The notes below the pieces were generated by a model, which was given only the letters and a program-made list of their open reading frames with translations, did not search any database and was not told the origin of the DNA. Both the position numbers and the translations under genes were made by a program. This document shows, piece by piece, positions 10,283 through 19,634 of a DNA stretch of 64,000 bases; within the stretch, counting starts at the first letter, position 1, and the number at the start of each line of letters is the position of its first letter. Where the stretch lies: contig NZ_JADOBI010000001.1 of NCBI RefSeq assembly GCF_015644585.1, positions 1 to 64,000 on the forward strand, written 5' to 3'. Source of the DNA: Rahnella laticis. GTDB lineage: Bacteria; Pseudomonadota; Gammaproteobacteria; Enterobacterales; Enterobacteriaceae.

Positions 10283-13200
10283 GAACTACATGGCGCGTAA
10301 GGACGGACTGTGGACAGTCGTTTGTCTGTCGCCCGACGTCTGTAAAACCCCGATGGGGCCTGCCACGCCGCCGGTGCCTTATCAGGTGACGGCAAACCTC
10401 GGCAATGCGGTGCAGGAAGTGAAAAAGGTAAAAGTCAATGGCTGCCCGGTGGTCGTTCTCAATCAAAGTTTTATCCCGAATACGCAAGGCGATGAGCCTG
10501 GCGTTGCCAAAGGCGTGCAAAGCGGGACGGTCGGCGCGAAATGTGAGCCGATGGAACACAGCAAAACGGTACGTGTAGGTGGGAAACCCATATTGCGCCA
10601 CGGCGATAAATTCTGGATGAACGAAAAAAACACCACTGGCGTCATTGTCGGGCAGCCGCCGGAGATGAATATTTCTTTGAAGGAAATCAGTTCAGCAGCC
10701 AGCCCTGAAACCGATGAAGAAAATGAACCCGACGGAAAAAATGATGGGAAGCTGCCTGACAGTGCTTGGTATGGCGCTTTTCTGGCTGCCGGTGCTATGC
10801 GAAATGGTAGTCCGGAATCTTATGAAGTCATTGCCGGATCAGCGGGTCCGGATGCGTTGCGCGGGTTTCGTACGGCGATGGAGAATCAGTATGTTTTCAT
10901 GGCAGCCGCCATCGTTATTGGTGGTGCTATCAGCGAAAAACAAAAGAAACAGCAAGGCAAAGGTTCAATAATACCCTGGGAAGACTCAATGCCTTCCGCC
11001 AATGCCTATCCTCCACGGCCTGCTAATTTAGGCGGCGGCGGAAAAGTCAAATTCCGCACGGAAGGCAACGGCAAAGCGTCCACCAGCAAGCATGGCGAGC
11101 CGACGGTTTCCGACAATAAGGAAGGTAACTTCGGCGGCACCTGTAGCGTGAAAGGTGATCCGGTTGACATCGCGACCGGCGATTTCCTGCAAAACCTGCA
11201 AGTCATCGACCTGCCCGGTACGCTGCCGCTGACACTCAACCGAACCTACCGCTCCCGATCCCACGCTTCGGGTATTTTCGGCGCTAAGTGGGCCGATAAC
11301 TGGTCGCATTCTTTACGGCTTGATGACCGGGAAATCCACTTCACCACAGAGGAAGGTTCCACCCTCAGCTACTATTCCGCCGCTGATAAAGACAACGTGG
11401 ACGGGATTAATCTTCATCAGGCACACCTTCATCTGTACGGCAACCGCAGCGGCACGCTGTTTATCTTTAATCGCCATACTCAGCAAACGCTGTGCTTTGA
11501 CGCACAGTCTGGCCCGCGCCGCCGGCTGACTTCCCTGCGCGACCGTGCCGGTAATCATATCGACTTTATTTATCAAAATGATCGTCTGGTTGCGCTCACG
11601 CACAGTGACGGTTACCGCGTTGAGCTTAGCTGGCAAGAGGGGCAACTGATCACTATTGCGCGTGTCGATAAGCAACAACGCCAGTGGTTAGCCCAATGTA
11701 CTTACAACAACTCAGGCAGATTGGGTGAGTGCAAAACCTTCCAGTTCACGCATCTTTATCACGAATATGACGCCAGTGGTTTCATGACCCGCTGGAAAGA
11801 CACAGATAAAACGGACGTGAGCATCCGCTATGATGCCAAAGGTCGCGTGACGGGCACGCTGGCAGAAGGCGGTTACTATCGCGACAGTTATCTCTACGAT
11901 GACGTCAACCGCGTGACGACCTGCCTCGATGGCGAAGGTGGCCGGACGGTTTGCGAATACAACGTTTTCGGGCTGGTGACACGGGAAACGGACCCGCTTG
12001 GCCGCATCACGCTGACGCGCTGGGATCGCGGGAACAAAGTGTCACACACCGATGCCCTCGGGTGGGAAACCCGCTACAGCTATAACCCGCACGGGCAGAT
12101 AATCCGCGTTCAACGTACCGGCGGCGACGTGACGCGCTATCAGTACGATGAGCACGGGCAGGTCGTTAAACTGATTCAACCCGACGGCGGCGAATGGCAG
12201 TTCACCCGCAACATGCAGGGAAAAATGCTCAGTCGAACCGATCCGCAGGGGCAGGTTCAGCGTTTTGAATATACCCCGCAGGGGCTGCTGACTGCCGATA
12301 TCCGGCCGGATGGCGCTGAGCATCGCTACGTCTGGAATGCGTATTACCAGCTGAGCCAGGCGATTGCGCCGGATGCTGCTGCGACCCACTACACGCAGGA
12401 CCATTTTGGTCGCCTGCAAAGTGTTACCGATCCGCAGGGGCAGATAACCCGCTATACACAGAGTGATCAGCACGCCGGGCAACAAGGCAGTGTAACGGCC
12501 ATCCATCTGCCCGATGGCGTAACGCAAAAGATGCGCTACGACAGTGAAAAACGCCCTGCGACCCTGACCGATGGGGAGGGTAAAACCACTTGTTACACCT
12601 ACGGTGCGTTCGACCTGCTGTCGGTGCAAACACGGCCCGATGGCCAGAAACTCCACTTTGGCTACGATTCGCTGACCCGGCTGAATCAGGTCACGAATGC
12701 CAGTGGAGAAACCTATCACTACGGGCGTGACGCTGCCGGGCAAGTGATCAGTGAAACAGACTTTACCGGCCGCGTGACGCAGTACAACTACGACGCTGCC
12801 GGAAGGCGGATTCTGGCGCGGTATGCTGACCAGCGTGAAGTCCGCTGGCACTGGTCGGTCCGTGATGAGTTGCTGCGCGAGGAGGTCTGGCAGGAAGAAG
12901 CGACGCAGTGCACGCTGCTCTCCACCACGGCCTATGAATACGATGTCCAAGGGAGGATGACGCGGGCGCAAAACGACGATGCAGTGGTTGAGTTTGAATA
13001 CGACGCCAGCGGGCATCTTGTGTGCGAGCGTATTAATGGCCGCGAAGTGGTTCACGAGTGGAATGAGCATTCTCACAGGGCAATGTTCCGCAGAAACGGT
13101 GCGCAGGCGTTGTCGTTTGACTACGACATCAGCGGCAGACTGACACAACTGCGGGCAGATGATCTCACTCCGCTGGAAATGGAACACGACCTTCTCGGGC

Positions 13201-14468
13201 GTGAAACCCGGCGGCACAGCGCCGCCGGATTTGCTCAGGCGCAAGGTTTTTCACCGACAGGGATGCTGCTGGAGCAAAGCGCAGGACGCGAGCCGGCAGT
13301 GAACCGCCGCTGGGCGTACGACGGCGCATACAACGTCCGGCGCATCGACGATACCCGCTGGGGAGCGTCTCATTATCACTACAACAGTAACGACCAGATA
13401 ATCCACGCGGAACAAACTGGTGTACACCCACTGCTGGAGCTTTTCAGTTACGACGACAACCTGAACATCACCAGCAACGGATGGCGTACGGGGGAAAATG
13501 ACGGTATCCCTGAACGGGTCAGTCAGGTGCAACCCGCCGGGCGGGTGGTGCGGCGGGGAAATTGTGAATACCGCTATGATATCGCCGGACGGCTGGAAGA
13601 GAAAAAGACAGAAATACCCGGTTTCCGCCCGCAGGTCTGGCGTTACCGGTGGGACGCTTTTAATCAGATACGCGGGCTGATCACCCCCGAAGGTGAACGC
13701 TGGCAGTACGCCTGCGATGCCTTCGGCCGCCGGATCAGCAAACGGCGTGAAGGTGGCAACGGCAATAAACCCACAGGCTACGATTATTTATGGAGCGGCG
13801 ACCAGCTTATCGAAGAAACGCCGGTCTATGCCGACGGCACCCCGGCGTATGGAGAAAGCATTCACTGGCTGTATGAACCCGGTGCCTTGACGCCTCTCGC
13901 ACGCCGTGAAAAAGGTCAGCTGCATTATGTCGTCAGCGATCACATGGGCACGCCACGTGAGCTGTTGACAGAAAAAGGCGATGTGGCATGGGCCAGCAGA
14001 CTAAGCACATGGGGTAAAGAAACCCGCTACCGTCTGGCAGTAAATGATGACCGCCCGACCTGCAACCTGCGGTTTGCCGGGCAATACGCCGACGAAGAAT
14101 CCGGGTTGCATTACAACCGGCACCGTTACTATGATAGTGAAACGGGGCAATATCTGAGTCCGGACCCTATAGGGCTGGCGGGCGGATTTAATCCTTACGG
14201 ATATGTGCATAATCCGCTGGCTTGGGTTGATCCGCTAGGGTTGGCTTGTTGTCCGCCTAAAGATGCAAGAAATCAAGTAAGGAAAGGCCAGGGACCAAAA
14301 GAAGTTACAAGAATTGATGCCCCAGAGGAAAGCGTTCCTGGTTCACAATGGCATGCACATGGTGAAAATGGCGGAGCAATTAATCAAAATGGTTCTATTC
14401 ATGATGCAGATCCTAATTTTACCCGTAAGACATTAAAATGGCTTAAAGAACATGGTTGGGATATATAA
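10275..14468 (+). CDS. PAAR-like/Rhs polymorphic toxin
   Basis: This 1397-residue Rhs effector has a DUF4150/PAAR-like N-terminus (about residues 1-130), which would cap the type VI spike. A hydrophobic patch follows (YVFMAAAIVIGGAI, about 210-225), then a start-of-shell domain with GDPVDIATGDF near 295. A long run of YD repeats (about 500-1240) and the conserved core end come next, including YDSETGQYLSPDPIGL and the DPLGL boundary at 1319-1323. The last 74 residues are the variable toxin tip, containing GSQWHAHGENGG and KTLKWLKEHGWDI. The tip DNA is clearly AT-richer than the core. I do not recognise its activity; a small nuclease is a guess. The next gene is its likely immunity protein. Confidence 0.93.
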   Translation: MAENYMARKDGLWTVVCLSPDVCKTPMGPATPPVPYQVTANLGNAVQEVKKVKVNGCPVVVLNQSFIPNTQGDEPGVAKGVQSGTVGAKCEPMEHSKTVRVGGKPILRHGDKFWMNEKNTTGVIVGQPPEMNISLKEISSAASPETDEENEPDGKNDGKLPDSAWYGAFLAAGAMRNGSPESYEVIAGSAGPDALRGFRTAMENQYVFMAAAIVIGGAISEKQKKQQGKGSIIPWEDSMPSANAYPPRPANLGGGGKVKFRTEGNGKASTSKHGEPTVSDNKEGNFGGTCSVKGDPVDIATGDFLQNLQVIDLPGTLPLTLNRTYRSRSHASGIFGAKWADNWSHSLRLDDREIHFTTEEGSTLSYYSAADKDNVDGINLHQAHLHLYGNRSGTLFIFNRHTQQTLCFDAQSGPRRRLTSLRDRAGNHIDFIYQNDRLVALTHSDGYRVELSWQEGQLITIARVDKQQRQWLAQCTYNNSGRLGECKTFQFTHLYHEYDASGFMTRWKDTDKTDVSIRYDAKGRVTGTLAEGGYYRDSYLYDDVNRVTTCLDGEGGRTVCEYNVFGLVTRETDPLGRITLTRWDRGNKVSHTDALGWETRYSYNPHGQIIRVQRTGGDVTRYQYDEHGQVVKLIQPDGGEWQFTRNMQGKMLSRTDPQGQVQRFEYTPQGLLTADIRPDGAEHRYVWNAYYQLSQAIAPDAAATHYTQDHFGRLQSVTDPQGQITRYTQSDQHAGQQGSVTAIHLPDGVTQKMRYDSEKRPATLTDGEGKTTCYTYGAFDLLSVQTRPDGQKLHFGYDSLTRLNQVTNASGETYHYGRDAAGQVISETDFTGRVTQYNYDAAGRRILARYADQREVRWHWSVRDELLREEVWQEEATQCTLLSTTAYEYDVQGRMTRAQNDDAVVEFEYDASGHLVCERINGREVVHEWNEHSHRAMFRRNGAQALSFDYDISGRLTQLRADDLTPLEMEHDLLGRETRRHSAAGFAQAQGFSPTGMLLEQSAGREPAVNRRWAYDGAYNVRRIDDTRWGASHYHYNSNDQIIHAEQTGVHPLLELFSYDDNLNITSNGWRTGENDGIPERVSQVQPAGRVVRRGNCEYRYDIAGRLEEKKTEIPGFRPQVWRYRWDAFNQIRGLITPEGERWQYACDAFGRRISKRREGGNGNKPTGYDYLWSGDQLIEETPVYADGTPAYGESIHWLYEPGALTPLARREKGQLHYVVSDHMGTPRELLTEKGDVAWASRLSTWGKETRYRLAVNDDRPTCNLRFAGQYADEESGLHYNRHRYYDSETGQYLSPDPIGLAGGFNPYGYVHNPLAWVDPLGLACCPPKDARNQVRKGQGPKEVTRIDAPEESVPGSQWHAHGENGGAINQNGSIHDADPNFTRKTLKWLKEHGWDI

Positions 14469-14974
14469 TGAAAAATTTTGAAGATGAATTTAACACCCTC
14501 ATAAAAAAAGAGAAACTGAATGATTTATCTATTTATTTCAGTGACTATGAATCGTATGAGGAAATCCCACTATTCTCTCGTTATAAAAACATATCTTTCC
14601 TTAGTGAATTATCTTTTAATGAAAAAAATAAAATTTTAATTCGCAAAGGAATTGAACTCATTAGACATGTTAGTGAGGTATCTTTGAGTTATCTAAAGGA
14701 AGATGAAACGGAGGATTATTTTATCTGTTTATCTATAACGGATTGGGATTTTGATGATTATAAGGAAATAAACTGTTTATCCCCGCATATATATATATCC
14801 AGAAAAAAAGAATGGCTTTTATCTTGTTTAGAACTAACACAAAAAAACTCCATTGAGGAGAACCTTGTTAAGGAGTATTTAACCTTTTTAGACTTAAATA
14901 GCTGTGATGTGTATGTTTCAGGAAAATGCACCAATACTAATAGGGTGTATATATTAGAACAGCCTATTGACTGA
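14468..14974 (+). CDS. Candidate immunity protein to the Rhs tip
   Basis: This 168-residue acidic protein begins MKNFEDEFNTLIKKEK. I chose ATG 14468, which shares its A with the Rhs stop codon (TAATG), over an in-frame codon 12 bases upstream inside rhs. I recognise no domain. It has no signal peptide or membrane segment, so a cytoplasmic protein is expected. It is very AT-rich, like the Rhs tip before it and unlike the Rhs core. Position directly after a polymorphic toxin, overlap and shared composition make immunity the best inference. Confidence 0.75.
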   Translation: MKNFEDEFNTLIKKEKLNDLSIYFSDYESYEEIPLFSRYKNISFLSELSFNEKNKILIRKGIELIRHVSEVSLSYLKEDETEDYFICLSITDWDFDDYKEINCLSPHIYISRKKEWLLSCLELTQKNSIEENLVKEYLTFLDLNSCDVYVSGKCTNTNRVYILEQPID

Positions 14975-14985
14975 GTTAGCATCAA

Positions 14986-15014
14986 CCGGAAAGATCATCA
15001 GATCTTTCCGGCTC
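14986..15014 (+). terminator. Hairpin after the immunity gene
   Basis: An 11-bp perfect stem CCGGAAAGATC/GATCTTTCCGG with a four-base loop starts 12 bases after the stop. Only a short T stretch follows (CTCGTTT), so termination is likely but imperfect. Between here and 15314 I see AT-rich sequence without a supportable gene. Confidence 0.7.
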
Positions 15015-15314
15015 GTTTATCTAACCAGTCATTCCACGTAACACATTTTAATATTTTAATTAGATAAATTAACATCCCTAAATTGCTGGATAAGCAACAC
15101 CTACTCATGCTTCAGGTTGTCCACTATGTCTCTATAAAGAATAACCACAATACAGTCGCTCGTTATTTTAACGGTGAAGTGTAAATCCGTCTAAAAACCC
15201 ATCTCGCGCTGCCATGTACCTTTTAAATGAATATTTGGTGTGCAGGTATCGCCCCAGTTAGGAATATATCTGGCGTTGCGCTTTTGAAATTATCCATGTT
15301 CGTTTTAGCCACAA

Positions 15315-15969
15315 AACTGCCACCGACGATGCCCGCTGAGGAGTGTCTCTTTATCACTACAACAGCGACGACCAGATAATCCACGCGGAACAAACCGGTG
15401 TACACCCGCGGCTAGAGCTGTTCAGTTACGACGAGAACCTGAACATAACCGGCACCGGATGGCGTACAGGCGGCAACGACGGTATCCCTGAACGGATAAA
15501 TCAGGTCCAGCACGCCGAGCGGGTGATACGGCGGGGAAATTGTGAATACCGCTACGATACCGCCAGACGGCTGGAAGAGAAAAAGACAGAAATACCCGGT
15601 TTCCGCCCGCAGGTCTGGCGTTACCGGTGGGACGCTCTTAATCAGATACGTGGACTGATCACCCCCGAAGGTGAACGCTGGCAGTACGCCTGCGATGCCT
15701 TCGGCCGCCGGATCAGCAAACGGCGTGAAGGTGGCAACGGCAACAAACCCGCAGGCTACGATTATTTATGGAGCAGCGACCAGCTTATCGAAGAAACGAC
15801 GGTTTACGCCGACGGCACCCCTGGCCGTGAAGAAAGCATTCACTGGCTGTATGAACCGGGGGCATTAACACCTCTCGCGCGCAGTGAGAAAGGTCAGCTG
15901 CATTATGTGGTCAGCGATCACCTGGCTAGCATTCCGTTTACACCAGCCTATTTCCCCAACGCTTTTTAG
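15315..15969 (+). pseudogene. Broken duplicate of the Rhs core (orphan rhs fragment)
   Basis: From about 15315 to 15925 the DNA repeats the Rhs core segment found at about 13341-13933. I count roughly 22 amino-acid differences over about 190 aligned residues. The tryptophan codon of the parent at the left end is TGA here (CGCTGAGG), and the match stops abruptly after VVSDH. Unrelated codons up to the stop at 15969 replace the core end and toxin tip. The residual open frame (15343-15969) has no Rhs N-terminus and no tip, so it is a remnant. Such fragments are typical left-overs or donors of tip exchange in rhs loci. Confidence 0.85.
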
Positions 15970-16036
15970 AAAGCCGATCAATAGTGTATTCTGATCTACA
16001 TTCTGCTCACTGAGCCGCTACACCAATGGTTAATCC

Positions 16037-18907
16037 TTGAAATATCTTGCTTCGTTTCGCACAACGCTGAGAATCTCCCGTTACCTTTTCCGGGTGCTGG
16101 CGCTTATGTTGTGGACACTGGGTGTGTTGCTGACCACCTTTTATGTGCTGAATATCTTCCACAACAAAGAATCTGAGATCCGCGATGAGGATAACCTCAA
16201 CTACGATCTGGCGCAGAGCTACGTCAAAAACTCCAATGACGTCATGCACAGCATAAAGTTTATGGCCGAAAAGCGTCTCAGCGATTCCATGAACGGGCTG
16301 GATATCATCAATGGCATGATCAGCACCAAAAACACGCCACCGACCTATCTTTCGCTGTTTCCTGAATCCGACTGTTCCCAGATTAACAGCAGCTACCGCA
16401 ACTCGCTGGCCTCGCTGGGTAACATGATCCATTACTGGAAAGACAATTTCTCCGATGCCTACGATCTGAACCGTGTGTTCTATATCAGCGGCGAGAATTT
16501 GTGTCTGGTGGATTTTGGGGTCAGCAGCGAACCGCTGGAGCGTGAAAGTCAGGAGCAGCTGAAATCGTTGCACGAGAAAATCCTGCAATACCGCAACGGC
16601 AAGAATCAGGACAAAGCCAACAGCCTGTACTGGGTGTCGCAATCCGGCAATAAAGATTCCGGCTATCTGTATGTATTAACGCCAATTTATGTCGGTAATA
16701 AACTCGAAGCGCTGATGGGCATTCAGCAAAATTTGCGTCTGGAAGATTTGCTGAATCCTAACGCCCAGCACACCGGCGTGACGCTGCTGGATGAAGACGA
16801 TCAGCCGTTGCTGAGCATTTCTGAAGATGACGGCAACACGGCGACGCTGGGAAATTACCCGGAAGAAAGCTCCTATTTCGGCTACATGAACGGCTATAAA
16901 GATCTCATTTATAAAAAACCGCTGACGCCATCCACGCTGAGCGTGGTTTATTCAATGCCGTTCAACACGCTGCTTGAACGGTTCAAGATACTGATTTTCA
17001 ACGCCGTATTGCTGAATATTTTCTCCGGCCTGCTGCTGTTTATTCTGGCCTGGGTGTTTGAGCGCAAGATGTTTTTACCGGCGGAAGAAAACGCCTTCCG
17101 TCTGGAAGAGCATGAGCAGTTTAACCATAAAATTGTTGCCTCGGCGCCGGTGGGGATTTCGATTCTGCGCATCAGCGATGGCGTGAATATCCTGAGTAAC
17201 GAGCTGGCGCATAATTATATCAATATGCTGACGCAGGAAGACCGCCAGCGTATTACGCGGATCATCTGCGACCAGCAGGTCAATTTTGTTGATGTGATTA
17301 CCAAGAATAACAACAATATCCAGCTGAGTTTCGTTCACTCGCGCTACCGGAATGAGGACGTGGCGATCTGCGTTCTGATTGATGTCAGCTCGCGGGTGAA
17401 AATGGAGGAATCGCTCCAGGAAATGGCCAATGCGGCGGAGCAGGCCAGCCAGTCGAAATCCATGTTTCTGGCGACGGTCAGCCATGAATTGCGTACGCCG
17501 CTTTACGGGATTATCGGTAACCTGGATTTACTGCAAACGCAGGGTCTGCCGCAGGGCGTTGACCGCCTGGTGACGGCGATGAACAACTCCTCGGCGCTTT
17601 TGCTGAAAATCATCAGCGACATTCTCGACTTCTCGAAAATCGAATCCGAGCAGCTGAAAATCGAGCCGCAGGAATTCTCATGCCGTGAAGTGATTACCCA
17701 TATTGCCGGCAACTACCTGCCGCTGGTGGTGAAAAAACACCTCGGCCTTTACTGCTTTATTGAGCACAACGTGCCGCTGTCGTTTAACGGCGATCCGGTG
17801 CGTTTGCAGCAGGTGATTTCCAACATCCTGAATAACGCGATCAAATTTACCGATACCGGCTGTATCGTTCTGAACGTCAGAACCTGCGGTAATTATCTGG
17901 AATTCCAGGTGCGCGATACCGGCGTGGGCATCCCGGAGCGGGAAATCACGCGCCTGTTTGACCCGTTCTTCCAGGTCGGAACCGGCGTGCAGCGCCACTT
18001 CCAGGGCACCGGGCTCGGGCTGGCGATTTGTGAAAAGCTGATCAACCTGATGGATGGCGATATTGACGTTGAATCTGAACCGGGGCTGGGCAGTTCGTTT
18101 ACCGTGCGTATTCCGTTGTACAACGCCACGTTCCCGTCCGCAGAACCGCTCGATAACTGGCAGGACAAAACGGTCTGGCTGGATGTGCGTAACGCGTATC
18201 TGGAAAGCTATCTGATGCAGCTGTTGCGTTACCACGGTGCAAATATTCAGCGCTTTGAGGCGGGAATGCAAAGCCAGCGCGAAGATGTGCTGATCACCGA
18301 TACGCCGCTCATCCACAAAGGTGAACTGGCGGCGCAGATTGAGTTTTCTATCGCACACATCGGGCCGCCGGTCGAGACGCGTCCGGGGTACTGGGTTCAC
18401 AGCACCTCGACGCCGCTGGAAATCACCGCGCTGCTTAACCGTATTTACCGGCTGGAAACGTCAGCAGAAGAGGGCGGTTTACCGGCACCGGAAATCACTG
18501 TGGTTCACGATTACAGCGATATCACATTGCTGGTGGTAGATGACCATCCGATAAACCGGCGTCTGCTGGCAGATCAGCTGGGCACGATGGGATACGTCGT
18601 GGTGACGGCGAATGACGGTATGGACGCGCTGGACGCCATGCGTTCTCACGATATCGACATCGTGCTCAGTGACGTCAACATGCCACGGCTGGACGGTTAC
18701 GGCCTGACGCAAAAACTGCGTGAGCTGGGCCATACGCTGCCGGTGATTGGCGTGACGGCCAACGCACTGGCCGAACAACGTCAGCGTTGTCTGGAAGCGG
18801 GGATGGATAACTGTCTGTCGAAACCGGTCACGCTGGAAACGTTGCGCGATACGCTGAGTTACTACAGCGCGCTGGTCCGCAAGAAGCGGGAAAGTGAGCC
18901 GGAATAG
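16037..18907 (+). CDS. rcsC: RcsC, hybrid sensor kinase of the Rcs phosphorelay
   Basis: This 956-residue inner-membrane hybrid kinase senses envelope stress (through RcsF/IgaA) and passes phosphate to RcsD and then RcsB. Visible parts are membrane segments near residues 18-38 and 313-335 around a periplasmic domain, a PAS-like region, and the H-box ATVSHELRTPLYG. The ATP-binding domain has DTGVGIP and GTGLGLAIC. A receiver domain starts at VVDDHPINRRLLADQLG with phospho-acceptor D in VLSDVNMP. The start is TTG at 16037, chosen because the protein then reads MKYLASFRTTL like E. coli RcsC. Only 67 bases separate it from the rhs remnant. Confidence 0.96.
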   Translation: MKYLASFRTTLRISRYLFRVLALMLWTLGVLLTTFYVLNIFHNKESEIRDEDNLNYDLAQSYVKNSNDVMHSIKFMAEKRLSDSMNGLDIINGMISTKNTPPTYLSLFPESDCSQINSSYRNSLASLGNMIHYWKDNFSDAYDLNRVFYISGENLCLVDFGVSSEPLERESQEQLKSLHEKILQYRNGKNQDKANSLYWVSQSGNKDSGYLYVLTPIYVGNKLEALMGIQQNLRLEDLLNPNAQHTGVTLLDEDDQPLLSISEDDGNTATLGNYPEESSYFGYMNGYKDLIYKKPLTPSTLSVVYSMPFNTLLERFKILIFNAVLLNIFSGLLLFILAWVFERKMFLPAEENAFRLEEHEQFNHKIVASAPVGISILRISDGVNILSNELAHNYINMLTQEDRQRITRIICDQQVNFVDVITKNNNNIQLSFVHSRYRNEDVAICVLIDVSSRVKMEESLQEMANAAEQASQSKSMFLATVSHELRTPLYGIIGNLDLLQTQGLPQGVDRLVTAMNNSSALLLKIISDILDFSKIESEQLKIEPQEFSCREVITHIAGNYLPLVVKKHLGLYCFIEHNVPLSFNGDPVRLQQVISNILNNAIKFTDTGCIVLNVRTCGNYLEFQVRDTGVGIPEREITRLFDPFFQVGTGVQRHFQGTGLGLAICEKLINLMDGDIDVESEPGLGSSFTVRIPLYNATFPSAEPLDNWQDKTVWLDVRNAYLESYLMQLLRYHGANIQRFEAGMQSQREDVLITDTPLIHKGELAAQIEFSIAHIGPPVETRPGYWVHSTSTPLEITALLNRIYRLETSAEEGGLPAPEITVVHDYSDITLLVVDDHPINRRLLADQLGTMGYVVVTANDGMDALDAMRSHDIDIVLSDVNMPRLDGYGLTQKLRELGHTLPVIGVTANALAEQRQRCLEAGMDNCLSKPVTLETLRDTLSYYSALVRKKRESEPE

Positions 18908-18913
18908 AAAAGC

Positions 18914-18940
18914 AAAAGGCACCCGGAGGTGCCTTTTTTA
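18914..18940. terminator. Bidirectional terminator between rcsC and rcsB
   Basis: A 10-bp stem AAAAGGCACC/GGTGCCTTTT with loop CGGA has T runs on both strands. It lies between the convergent rcsC and rcsB genes. Confidence 0.9.
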
Positions 18941-18979
18941 TGTCTTAACGTTCAACAATCAGAGTAACGTCCTGAAACG

Positions 18980-19630
18980 TTAGTCTTTATCGACCGGCTG
19001 AGAGCTGACGGAAGACAGATAGTTAAGCAGGGCGATATCGTTTTCCACGCCCAGTTTCAGCATCGCAGATTTCTTCTGGCTGCTGATAGTTTTGATGCTG
19101 CGGTTCAGCTTTTTAGCAATCTCAGTCACCAGGAAGCCTTCTGCAAACAGACGCAGAACTTCGCTTTCTTTCGGAGACAGACGCTTGTCGCCGTAACCGT
19201 TGGCGCTGATTTTTTCCAGCAGTTTGGCAACGCTGTCAGGGGTAAACTTCTTGCCTTTCTGCAATGCGGCCAGCGCTTTGGGTAAATCGGTTGGCGCGCC
19301 TTGTTTGAGCACAATCCCTTCAATATCCAGATCCAGTACAGAGCTCAGGATCGCCGGGTTATTGTTCATGGTCAGAACAATAATGGACAGCTGCGGATAG
19401 TGACGTTTGATGTACTTGATCAGCGTAATGCCGTCGCCGAATTTGTCGCCCGGCATTGAAAGGTCAGTAATCAGAACATGGGCGTCAAGTTTGCTTAAGC
19501 TGTTAACCAGTGCTGTCGAGTCTTCGAATTCGCCGACAACGTTCACCCATTCAATTTGTTCAAGGGACTTACGAATACCAAACAGGACGATAGGATGGTC
19601 ATCAGCAATAATTACGTTCATATTATTCAT
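18980..19630 (-). CDS. rcsB: RcsB, response regulator of the Rcs phosphorelay
   Basis: This 216-residue regulator has a receiver domain with acceptor D56 (LITDLSMPG) and a C-terminal LuxR-type helix-turn-helix (LSPKESEVLRLFAEG ... IKTISSQKKSAM). It controls capsule, motility and envelope genes, alone or with partners such as RcsA. A longer frame to 19708 exists, but ATG 19630 gives MNNMNVIIADDHP, identical to the E. coli start, and lies 4 bases after the rcsD stop. It is therefore in an operon with rcsD. Confidence 0.98.
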   Translation of the reverse strand: MNNMNVIIADDHPIVLFGIRKSLEQIEWVNVVGEFEDSTALVNSLSKLDAHVLITDLSMPGDKFGDGITLIKYIKRHYPQLSIIVLTMNNNPAILSSVLDLDIEGIVLKQGAPTDLPKALAALQKGKKFTPDSVAKLLEKISANGYGDKRLSPKESEVLRLFAEGFLVTEIAKKLNRSIKTISSQKKSAMLKLGVENDIALLNYLSSVSSQPVDKD

Positions 19631-19634
19631 GTGA

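Noticed and set aside
12042-13244. 400-residue minus-strand ORF
   Set aside because: Shadow of the GC-rich Rhs core on the other strand; its composition mirrors the YD repeats.
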